DNA from: Alphaproteobacteria bacterium UBA685 | Lineage (GTDB): Bacteria > Pseudomonadota > Alphaproteobacteria > Puniceispirillales > Puniceispirillaceae | Assembly (NCBI GenBank): GCA_002299005.1 | Contig: DBMZ01000117.1 | Location: 3,905 to 10,289 of the forward strand | Direction of reading: 5' to 3' | DNA: 6,385 nucleotides | Part shown: in pieces, positions 1-6,385 of the stretch | Position numbering within the stretch: the stretch's first letter is position 1 | Layout of the letters: each line of letters starts with the position of its first letter | Notes under the pieces: model-generated | Databases searched by the model: none | What the model was told of the DNA's origin: nothing | The model's input: only the letters and a program-made list of their open reading frames with translations | Translations under genes and position numbers: made by a program

Positions 1-92
1 GGGCAAAGCGGCCTTCGCATAGGGTATATGGCCGATTTGGTACTAAATACAGGCAATCTTCGAATCAACCCGGCAAGTTACGCTGATTTTAC

Positions 93-121
93 TTGAAATT
101 TAGAATAAAATGGGTCATGAT
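93..121 (+). promoter_or_regulatory. candidate sigma70-type promoter upstream of gltD
   Basis: The hexamer TTGAAA at 93-98 matches five of six bases of the -35 consensus and is preceded by C, as in the CTTG-type -35 boxes common in alphaproteobacteria. Seventeen bases later CATGAT at 116-121 matches four of six bases of the -10 consensus. Transcription would begin near 128, giving a leader of about 70 bases before the gltD ATG. The -10 is weak and the region is AT-rich, where such matches arise by chance, so this is only a candidate. Confidence 0.25.
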
Positions 122-147
122 TGTTGTCCATTTAACGAATCCTCACT

Positions 148-156
148 TGCCATAAT
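148..156 (+). promoter_or_regulatory. candidate extended -10 promoter element upstream of gltD
   Basis: TGC at 148-150 is followed directly by CATAAT at 151-156. This has the TGn-plus-hexamer form of an extended -10 element, and the hexamer matches TATAAT at five of six positions. No convincing -35 lies 16-18 bases upstream, which extended -10 promoters can tolerate. Transcription would start near 163, leaving a leader of about 35 bases that still contains the whole gltD ribosome binding site. It competes with the candidate at 93-121; neither is certain. Confidence 0.3.
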
Positions 157-185
157 CGATAAAAAGGGATGTGGCACCCGATTGT

Positions 186-191
186 AAGGAG
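186..191 (+). promoter_or_regulatory. Shine-Dalgarno site of gltD
   Basis: AAGGAG lies six bases before the ATG at 198, which is ideal spacing. It decides the gltD start: the upstream in-frame GTG at 171 would place this site inside the coding sequence, and the later ATG at 210 is too far from it. Confidence 0.8.
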
Positions 192-197
192 CAGGTC

Positions 198-1637
198 ATG
201 GCCTCTAACATGTTGAAGTTTGTAAAGACTGAAAAGCAAATGCCGGCAAAGCGCACCGCAGATGAGCGCGCGAAGGATTTTGATGAGATTTATCGCGATT
301 TCTCAAAAGGCAAAGCCGAAGAACAAGCAAGCCGTTGTTCGCAATGTGGTGTGCCTTTCTGTCAGGTAAATTGCCCGCTTCATAATAACATCCCAGATTG
401 GTTGATGTTGACGGCCGAAGATCGCTTGCAAGAGGCCTATGAGGTCTCATCTGCGACCAATAACTTCCCAGAGATTTGTGGCCGTATCTGCCCGCAAGAC
501 CGTTTGTGTGAAGGTAATTGTGTGATTGAGAAAGGCTTTGAGTCTGTCACAATCGGCGCGGTTGAAAAATATATCACGGAGACAGCGTTTGAGAATGGCT
601 GGGTGAAGCCTGCCTCTCCTATTGCAGAGCGTGCTGAATCTGTTGGCATTATCGGCGCTGGCCCGGCGGGCCTGTCAGCGGCTGAAATGTTGCGTCGCAA
701 AGGCTATCAGGTGACAGTCTATGACCGCTATGACAGAGCAGGCGGTCTTTTGATGTATGGTATCCCCGGCTTCAAGCTTGAAAAAGATATCGTTGAGCGC
801 CGCGCAAAATTGCTAACAGATGGCGGTGTGACGTTTAAATTAAACTGTAACATTGGCACAGATATCAGCTTTGATGAGATTAAGGGCGCGCATAATGCGG
901 TGCTTATCGCAACAGGCGTCTATAAGGCCCGTGATGTGAAATTGCCGGGCGCAGGCCTTGACGGTGTGGTGCCAGCTTTATCGTATTTGACGGCGTCTAA
1001 CCGTAAATCTTTGGGTGATGATGTGCCTGAATTTGATGGTGGCATGCTGAATGCGAAGGGCAAGGATGTGGTTGTCATTGGCGGCGGTGATACCGCGATG
1101 GATTGTGTGCGCACAGCCATTCGCCAAGAAGCTAAATCTGTGAAATGCCTGTATCGTCGTAATAAGGCTAATATGCCGGGCTCACAACGTGAAGTGCAAA
1201 ATGCCGAAGAAGAAGGCGTCGATTTCCAGTGGCTATCAGCCCCGCAAGCCTTTACAGGTGACGGCCATGTTGAAGCTGTGATGGCACAGCGTATTCATTT
1301 GGGTCAGGCAGATGAGACAGGCCGCCAAGTGCCACAGATTATCGAAGATTCAACCTATAAGCTTGAGGCTGATTTGGTTATTAAGGCGCTTGGGTTTGAT
1401 CCTGAAGATTTGCCAAGCCTATTTGGTCAAGAGCAGTTGCGTGTCTCAAAATGGGGCACAGTGGCAATTGATTGGAAATCAATGATGACAGATATGCCGG
1501 GCGTCTTTGCCGCCGGTGATATCGTGCGCGGTGCCTCGCTTGTGGTGTGGGGCGTGCGTGACGGCCGTGATGCCGCAGAGCGCATTCATTCCTATGTACA
1601 AGCAGAGCTAGCCGGTGAAACAAAGGCTGTTGGCTAA
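198..1637 (+). CDS. gltD: glutamate synthase [NADPH] small (beta) subunit
   Basis: GltD is the electron-input subunit of cytoplasmic NADPH-dependent glutamate synthase. It oxidises NADPH on FAD and passes electrons through iron-sulfur clusters to GltB. The 479-residue product is of normal family length. The N-terminal region carries two cysteine clusters, C47-x2-C50-x4-C55-x3-C59 and C94-x3-C98-x5-C104-x3-C108, the pattern of the family's [4Fe-4S] domain. An FAD-binding Rossmann fold starts at GAGPAG (153-158), followed by AGGLLMYGIP (181-190). The NADPH fold carries GGGDTAMD (295-302) and LYRR-x4-MPGS (318-329). The closing FAD motif is VFAAGD (436-441). The ATG at 198 is chosen for its AAGGAG site; the GTG at 171 in the same frame would add nine residues without a good site. 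gltB follows after 32 bases, so the two are surely co-transcribed. The order is reversed relative to E. coli gltBD. Related FAD/Fe-S subunits (PreT, NfnL, AegA) share this fold, but the gltB neighbour settles the identity. Confidence 0.97.
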   Translation: MASNMLKFVKTEKQMPAKRTADERAKDFDEIYRDFSKGKAEEQASRCSQCGVPFCQVNCPLHNNIPDWLMLTAEDRLQEAYEVSSATNNFPEICGRICPQDRLCEGNCVIEKGFESVTIGAVEKYITETAFENGWVKPASPIAERAESVGIIGAGPAGLSAAEMLRRKGYQVTVYDRYDRAGGLLMYGIPGFKLEKDIVERRAKLLTDGGVTFKLNCNIGTDISFDEIKGAHNAVLIATGVYKARDVKLPGAGLDGVVPALSYLTASNRKSLGDDVPEFDGGMLNAKGKDVVVIGGGDTAMDCVRTAIRQEAKSVKCLYRRNKANMPGSQREVQNAEEEGVDFQWLSAPQAFTGDGHVEAVMAQRIHLGQADETGRQVPQIIEDSTYKLEADLVIKALGFDPEDLPSLFGQEQLRVSKWGTVAIDWKSMMTDMPGVFAAGDIVRGASLVVWGVRDGRDAAERIHSYVQAELAGETKAVG

Positions 1638-1657
1638 GTGCCAGCCACATGTCTTTT

Positions 1658-1662
1658 GGGAG
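1658..1662 (+). promoter_or_regulatory. Shine-Dalgarno site of gltB
   Basis: GGGAG sits seven bases before the ATG at 1670. The in-frame ATG at 1649 has no purine-rich site in front of it, and using it would bury this one inside the gene. This supports the start at 1670. Confidence 0.75.
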
Positions 1663-1669
1663 AAGTAAG

Positions 1670-4600
1670 ATGAGCAATAAAACATTGTTAGACTCAACAT
1701 CATTAAATGCAGAAGCGTACCTTGCGCGCCGTGCGAAAAATGAAGCATTGCTGGGCGATGCTGGCATTTATAATCCGCAGATGGAACATGATAATTGCGG
1801 CGTTGGCTTTGTTGCGGCAACAGATGGCAAGCCATCACGTGCGGTGGTCGAAGCAGCGATTGAAGCGCTACAATCTATTTGGCATAGAGGCGCTGTTGAT
1901 GCGGATGGTAAGACAGGCGATGGCGCCGGTATCCATATCGCGATCCCGCGTGATTTCTTTATCGAGCATATCGCACGCACGGGTCATAAGGATAATGGTG
2001 ACAAGCTAGCGGTTGGTATGGTGTTTTTGCCACGCCAAGATTTGAATGAGCAAGAAACTTGCCGTTGCCTTATTGAGCAAGAAATTTTGGCAATGGGCTA
2101 TCAGATCTATGGCTGGCGTCAGGTGCCAACAGATACACAAGCCCTTGGCCAAAAGGCGATGGCAACACGCCCTGAGATTGAGCAAATTATGTTCTCAATG
2201 CCAAGCGATATGAGCGAAGAAGAAGCTGAGCGCCAGCTATTTGTCTCGCGTCGTCGTATCGAAGAAGCGGCCCTCAAAGCACAAGTGACTGATTTTTATA
2301 TCTGCTCTCTTTCAACACGCTCTATCATCTATAAGGGCATGTTCTTGGCAGAGCAGGTCACAGCCTTTTATCCAGACCTGCTTGATGAGCGTTTTGTCTC
2401 TGATTTTGCGGTCTATCATCAGCGCTATTCAACAAACACCTTCCCGACATGGCGTCTAGCACAGCCGTTCCGCGTGCTTGCCCATAATGGTGAGATTAAC
2501 ACAGTGCGCGGCAATATGAATTGGATGGCCTGCCACGAAGACAGAATGCAAAGCGATCTGTTTGGCAAGGCGGTGGAAGATATTAAGCCAATTATCGCCA
2601 AAGGCTCATCAGATTCAGCCGCGCTTGATTCAGTGTTTGAATTGATGCTGCATGGCGGGCGTGATTTGCCAATGGTTAAGACGATGATGATCCCGCAAGC
2701 AATTGATGTGGATGGCTCGTCTGATTTGGCCCAGCTTTATGCTTATTGTAATGCGGTGATGGAACCATGGGATGGCCCGGCGGCTATTGCGGCGTTTGCG
2801 GGTGAATGGGCGATTGGCGGGACTGACCGTAATGGCCTGCGCCCAATGCGCTATACGCACACAAAATCAGGTTTGCTTATCGCAGGCTCTGAGACAGGTA
2901 TGGTTGTGGTGCCTGAGGACCAGATCATTGAACGTGGCCGTTTGGGGCCGGGTGAGATGATCGGCGTGAACTTGGCTGAAGGCAAGTTGCTGCATGATGC
3001 GGAAATCAAAGAAGCGCTTAAGAGCCGCTCTAATTGGGGCGAGTGGATTGGCCGTTCAGAAAAGATGGATGCGCTTCTGGCAAAGGCTAAAATCTCAAAG
3101 CTTGATTTGCCAGATACTGATACATTGCGCCGCCGCCAGCTGTTGGCTGGTTGGACGCTTGAAGATATGGAATTGCTCCTCCAGCCAATGGCAGAGGGTG
3201 GCAAAGAGGCGATTGGCTCAATGGGTGATGATGCGCCTTTGGCGGTGCTATCAAGCAGCTATCGCGGTTTGCATCATTTCTTCCGCCAGAATTTCTCGCA
3301 AGTCACGAACCCACCGATTGACAGCTTGCGTGAACGTCATGTGATGACCTTGCGCACACGTCTTGGTAATTTGGGCAATATCCTTGATGAAGCGCCAGAG
3401 CAATGTGATCATCTCTTGCTTAATTCGCCTATTTTGACCAATTCAGAATATGCCGCTTTGGTCGCTCATTTGGGTCGCAAAGCCGCGGTGATTGATTGTA
3501 CCTATGAGGCTGATTCAGGTGATGATGGCCTTAGCAAGGCGCTTGACCGTATTCAAGAAGAAGCTGAGACAGCGGTGCGTGGTGGGTGTGAGCATATCAT
3601 GCTAACAGACGCATCTGCTGATGCCGCGCGCATGCCAATTCCGATGATTTTGGCAACCGGCGCGGTGCATTCGCATCTTGTGCGTGAACAATTGCGCACC
3701 TTTGCGTCTGTGAATGTGTCATCTGGTGAATGTCTTGATGTCCATCATTTCGCCGTGCTAGTCGGTGTTGGCGCGACGACCATCAATGCTTATTTGGCTG
3801 AATGGTCAATTGCCGAACGTATGGAAAAAGGCCTTCTTGAAGGGCTCACCTTGTCAGATGCGATGGCGAATTTCAAAAAGGCTATCGAAGATGGCTTGCT
3901 GAAGATTATGTCAAAGATGGGCATCTCAGTGATTGCCTCTTATCGCGGTGGTTATAATTTTGAGGCGCTAGGGCTATCACGCTCGCTTGTCGCAAAATAT
4001 TTCCCGCCAATGTCATCACGCATCAGCGGGCTTGGCCTTAGTGGTATCCAGTCTCGTATGGGTCAAATGCATGAAAAAGCCTTTGGTGGTGAAGCTGAAT
4101 TCCTGCCTGTGGGTGGCTTGCTTCGTTACCGTAAATCAGGTGAGCGCCATGCGTTTGATGGGCAGATGATCCACGCGATGCAGCATGCCTGTAACACAGG
4201 CTCTTATGATAGCTGGAAGAAATATGTCGGGATTGTTGAACGCCAAGGCCCTGTGAATCTGCGCGATTTGCTTGATTTTAAATCAGGGGGATCTGAAATC
4301 CGTGTAGAGGAAGTTGAATCTATCACTGAGATCAGAAAGCGTTTGGTATCACCGGGTATTTCTTTGGGCGCGCTTAGCCCTGAGGCGCATGAGACACTCT
4401 CGATTGCGATGAACCGTATTGGCGCCAAATCAGATTCAGGTGAGGGCGGGGAAGATCCAGAACGCTTTAACCTGCGCCCGAACGGTGATAACCCATCTAG
4501 TGCGATTAAACAGGTCGCCTCTGGTCGCTTTGGTGTGACAGCGGAATATCTGAATAATTGCCAAGAGCTTGAAATTAAGGTCGCCCAAGGCGCAAAGCCA

Positions 4601-6229
4601 GGTGAAGGCGGCCAGCTGCCAGGTATTAAGGTGAATGAGATTATCGCTAAATTGCGTCACTCAACACCGGGTGTGACATTGATCTCCCCGCCGCCGCATC
4701 ACGATATTTACTCTATCGAAGATTTGGCACAGTTGATTTATGACCTTAAGCAAATCAACCCTGAAGCACGTGTCTGTGTAAAGCTGGTTGCCTCAACAGG
4801 TATCGGTACGATTGCCGCTGGTGTGGCAAAGGCAAAGGCAGATACAATCTTGATCTCAGGCCATGGCGGCGGCACAGGTGCCAGCCCGCAATCATCGATT
4901 AAGCATGCAGGCATGCCGTGGGAAATCGGTCTATCTGAAGTGCATCAAGTTCTGTCGATGAATGATTTGCGTGACAAGGTTGTGCTTCGCACAGATGGCG
5001 GCTTGAAAACAGGTCGTGATATTGTGGTTGCCGCGATGCTTGGCGCAGATGAATATGGTATCGGCACATCAGCGCTTGTCGCAATGGGCTGTATCATGGT
5101 TCGCCAATGTCATTCAAACACATGTCCTGTGGGTGTCTGTACACAGCGTGATGATTTGCGTGATAAATTTGAAGGCACACCTGATAAGGTCGTCCAGCTA
5201 TTTACGCATGTCGCAGAAGAAGTGCGTGAGATTTTGGCCTCACTTGGCTTTAGCTCATTGCAAGAGATTATTGGTCGCACGGACCTTCTCTCGCAAGTAT
5301 CACGTGGTGATGCGGCATTGGATGATTTGGATTTGAACCCTATCTTGGTGCAAGCGATTGCGCATGGCCAGCGTGGCGGCAATATCAAAGCGGCGCGTGT
5401 GGAAGTGCCAGATACGCTTGATGCGCAAATTGTACATGATGCCCAAACCGCGCTTGAGACAGGTGGCAAGATGCAGCTATCTTATAATATCGAGAACACA
5501 CAGCGTGCTATCGGTACAAGATTATCATCTCATCTAGTGCGCCGATTTGGTATGACAGGCCTGCCAGAAGGGCAGATTAATATCCGCCTTCGTGGTCCTG
5601 CGGGCCAGTCTCTTGGCGCCTTTGCGGTGCAGGGCTTGCGTCTTGATATCATCGGTGATGCGAATGACTATGTCGGCAAGGGTCTGTCAGGGGGCATGAT
5701 CACTGTGCGCCCATCAGTGGCAGCCAGCTTTGCCGCCGCGCAAAACACGATTATCGGTAACACAGTGATGTATGGTGCGACCGCTGGTACATTGCTTGCC
5801 GCTGGTCAGGCGGGCGAGCGTTTATGTGTTCGTAACTCTGGCGCGATTGCGATTGTTGAGGGCTGTGGCTCTAATGGTTGTGAATATATGACAGGTGGCG
5901 AGGTCGTGATTTTGGGTGAGGTAGGCTCAAACTTTGGCGCAGGTATGACAGGCGGCATGGGCTTTATCTATGATGAAGCGGACAGCTTTATGGATAATGT
6001 GAATAAAGAGACCTTGCATATCACACGCATCTCAACCGATTATTGGGCAGAGCATCTAAAGTCGCTGGTCGAAAGACATGCGTCCGAGACAGAATCTGCG
6101 ATGGCAAATGCCTTGCTAAATAACTGGGATAAATCGGTGGGTCATTTCTGGCATGTCGTGCCAAAGGAACTTTTGGCAAAGCTACCTCATGCGCTTGCTG
6201 AGGAAGATGAGATGAGGCATGTCGGATAA
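1670..6229 (+). CDS. gltB: glutamate synthase [NADPH] large (alpha) subunit
   Basis: GltB makes two glutamates from glutamine and 2-oxoglutarate using electrons delivered by GltD. The 1519-residue product is full length. Residues 1-42 form a propeptide expected to be removed to expose the catalytic nucleophile Cys43 (DNCGVGF). The class II glutamine amidotransferase domain (about 43-450) also has Arg73 in HRGA, Asn273-Gly274 in AHNGEIN and Asp315 in SSDSA. Subtracting the propeptide gives 31, 231, 232 and 273, matching from memory the active-site numbering of the Azospirillum enzyme. A central domain (about 470-790) holds PPIDSLRERH at 548-557. The FMN synthase domain (about 830-1210) holds GEGGEDPERF at 924-933, HGGGTGASP from 1065 and the [3Fe-4S] cysteines C1141-x5-C1147-x4-C1152. 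The C-terminal GXGXG beta-helix domain (about 1255-1445) is glycine-rich, with LRGPAGQSLGAF from 1307. The start at 1670 is preferred over the ATG at 1649 because of its ribosome binding site. The family also includes ferredoxin-dependent enzymes; the adjacent gltD indicates the NADPH type. No frameshift or missing key residue was seen. Confidence 0.98.
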   Translation: MSNKTLLDSTSLNAEAYLARRAKNEALLGDAGIYNPQMEHDNCGVGFVAATDGKPSRAVVEAAIEALQSIWHRGAVDADGKTGDGAGIHIAIPRDFFIEHIARTGHKDNGDKLAVGMVFLPRQDLNEQETCRCLIEQEILAMGYQIYGWRQVPTDTQALGQKAMATRPEIEQIMFSMPSDMSEEEAERQLFVSRRRIEEAALKAQVTDFYICSLSTRSIIYKGMFLAEQVTAFYPDLLDERFVSDFAVYHQRYSTNTFPTWRLAQPFRVLAHNGEINTVRGNMNWMACHEDRMQSDLFGKAVEDIKPIIAKGSSDSAALDSVFELMLHGGRDLPMVKTMMIPQAIDVDGSSDLAQLYAYCNAVMEPWDGPAAIAAFAGEWAIGGTDRNGLRPMRYTHTKSGLLIAGSETGMVVVPEDQIIERGRLGPGEMIGVNLAEGKLLHDAEIKEALKSRSNWGEWIGRSEKMDALLAKAKISKLDLPDTDTLRRRQLLAGWTLEDMELLLQPMAEGGKEAIGSMGDDAPLAVLSSSYRGLHHFFRQNFSQVTNPPIDSLRERHVMTLRTRLGNLGNILDEAPEQCDHLLLNSPILTNSEYAALVAHLGRKAAVIDCTYEADSGDDGLSKALDRIQEEAETAVRGGCEHIMLTDASADAARMPIPMILATGAVHSHLVREQLRTFASVNVSSGECLDVHHFAVLVGVGATTINAYLAEWSIAERMEKGLLEGLTLSDAMANFKKAIEDGLLKIMSKMGISVIASYRGGYNFEALGLSRSLVAKYFPPMSSRISGLGLSGIQSRMGQMHEKAFGGEAEFLPVGGLLRYRKSGERHAFDGQMIHAMQHACNTGSYDSWKKYVGIVERQGPVNLRDLLDFKSGGSEIRVEEVESITEIRKRLVSPGISLGALSPEAHETLSIAMNRIGAKSDSGEGGEDPERFNLRPNGDNPSSAIKQVASGRFGVTAEYLNNCQELEIKVAQGAKPGEGGQLPGIKVNEIIAKLRHSTPGVTLISPPPHHDIYSIEDLAQLIYDLKQINPEARVCVKLVASTGIGTIAAGVAKAKADTILISGHGGGTGASPQSSIKHAGMPWEIGLSEVHQVLSMNDLRDKVVLRTDGGLKTGRDIVVAAMLGADEYGIGTSALVAMGCIMVRQCHSNTCPVGVCTQRDDLRDKFEGTPDKVVQLFTHVAEEVREILASLGFSSLQEIIGRTDLLSQVSRGDAALDDLDLNPILVQAIAHGQRGGNIKAARVEVPDTLDAQIVHDAQTALETGGKMQLSYNIENTQRAIGTRLSSHLVRRFGMTGLPEGQINIRLRGPAGQSLGAFAVQGLRLDIIGDANDYVGKGLSGGMITVRPSVAASFAAAQNTIIGNTVMYGATAGTLLAAGQAGERLCVRNSGAIAIVEGCGSNGCEYMTGGEVVILGEVGSNFGAGMTGGMGFIYDEADSFMDNVNKETLHITRISTDYWAEHLKSLVERHASETESAMANALLNNWDKSVGHFWHVVPKELLAKLPHALAEEDEMRHVG

Positions 6230-6385
6230 TCTGGCATTACCATCGGGCGTGACATTGCGCCCTGAGACAGACGCGGATAAAGCGGCGGTTGATGCGTTAA
6301 TCGCCGCCGCTTTCGGCCCTTCGCGCCATAAAAGAAGCGTGCGTCATTTGCGCCAAAGCACGCCTGTTGCCAGCCTGTGCTTTGT
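6219..6385 (+). CDS. probable GNAT-family N-acetyltransferase, N-terminal part only
   Basis: An open frame of 55 codons starts at ATG 6219 and leaves the window without a stop. It begins MSDNLALPSGVTLRPETDAD, followed by KAAVDALIAAAFGPSR and a basic stretch. The T-L-R-P-E-x-D-x-x-A-V-x-x-L-I-x-x-A-F layout is typical of the first beta strand and helix of GNAT (COG3153/YhbS-like) acetyltransferases, which move an acetyl group from acetyl-CoA to an amine. The acetyl-CoA-binding loop lies beyond the edge, so neither substrate nor full domain can be confirmed. A stop in the same frame at 6213-6215 rules out any earlier start. The ATG lies inside the last codons of gltB in another frame (11-base overlap). 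GAGGAAG at 6200-6206 is a slightly distant ribosome binding site, so translational coupling to gltB is likely. A role in glutamate metabolism is not shown. Confidence 0.7.
   Translation, partial: MSDNLALPSGVTLRPETDADKAAVDALIAAAFGPSRHKRSVRHLRQSTPVASLCF
6279..6313. repeat. perfect 10-bp inverted repeat inside the acetyltransferase gene
   Basis: AAAGCGGCGG at 6279-6288 is matched by its reverse complement CCGCCGCTTT at 6304-6313, with a 15-base loop between. In RNA this would form a GC-rich hairpin about 60 bases after the start codon. It has no following T-run, so it does not look like an intrinsic terminator. The arms encode Lys-Ala-Ala and Ala-Ala-Phe stretches, so alanine codons may explain the symmetry by chance. 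Confidence 0.4.

Noticed and set aside
1..96. Open frame from the left edge to a TGA at 94-96, possibly the tail of an upstream gene
   Set aside because: It is about 31 codons with no recognisable motif. The other two forward frames are also open for part of this stretch (to 20-22 and 82-84), so nothing singles this one out as coding.
172..185. Sigma54-like motif TGGCAC followed by TTGT, suggestive of nitrogen (RpoN/NtrC) control of gltD
   Set aside because: The spacing is one base short of the canonical -24/-12 arrangement and GT replaces the invariant GC. Transcription from it would begin at about the gltD start codon, leaving out the strong ribosome binding site.
1..197. A glutamine riboswitch (glnA-type RNA) or other structured leader before gltD
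   Set aside because: I see none of the conserved segments of that RNA class and no strong nested helices. The only pairing noted is one 7-base complementary pair about 65 bases apart.
1638..1669. Terminator or separate promoter between gltD and gltB
   Set aside because: The 32-base gap has no stem followed by a T-run and is filled mostly by the gltB ribosome binding site, so the two genes appear to share one transcript.
1381..1838. Minus-strand open frames spanning the gltD-gltB junction
   Set aside because: They lie opposite real coding sequence, have low-complexity arginine/histidine-rich translations, resemble no known family, and their existence is explained by the codon bias of the plus-strand genes.
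2851..3204. Minus-strand open frame of 117 codons inside gltB
   Set aside because: It is a shadow of the conserved gltB frame: serine/proline-rich, without recognisable domain or ribosome binding site.
5110..5469. Minus-strand open frame of 119 codons inside the 3' part of gltB
   Set aside because: It runs antisense to the region downstream of the [3Fe-4S] cysteines and has no family resemblance; it is best explained as a shadow frame.

Overview
The window is a compact, plus-strand nitrogen-assimilation operon: gltD (glutamate synthase beta subunit), then gltB (glutamate synthase alpha subunit), then the first 55 codons of a GNAT-type N-acetyltransferase that runs off the right edge. Nearly all of it is coding. 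The only non-coding stretches are about 197 bases at the left edge and a 32-base gap between gltD and gltB.

Layout: 1-197 is an AT-richer leader with two weak sigma70-like promoter candidates and no identifiable gene. gltD occupies 198-1637, gltB 1670-6229, and the acetyltransferase begins at 6219, overlapping the end of gltB by 11 bases. I prefer later starts for both complete genes than the longest open frames would give, because each later ATG has a well-placed Shine-Dalgarno sequence. No terminator, tRNA, rRNA, CRISPR array, mobile element or phage feature was seen.

How the genes work together: GltB hydrolyses glutamine, channels the ammonia to 2-oxoglutarate on its FMN/[3Fe-4S] half and makes glutamate. 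GltD takes electrons from NADPH through FAD and iron-sulfur clusters and feeds them to GltB. Together with a glutamine synthetase encoded elsewhere they form the GS-GOGAT ammonia assimilation cycle. All key residues I could check are present in both subunits, so the enzyme should be functional. The acetyltransferase's link to this pathway is unknown; its overlap with gltB suggests co-expression.

Organism: a Gram-negative bacterium, most probably an alphaproteobacterium. This rests on the close match of GltB residue spacing to the Azospirillum-type NADPH enzyme, and on an acetyltransferase N-terminus that resembles proteins I associate with that class. Base composition looks near-balanced, with frequent Leu TTG and Thr ACA codons. 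A marine SAR116-like lineage would fit, but that is a guess. This is an ordinary housekeeping region and I found no undescribed system in it.
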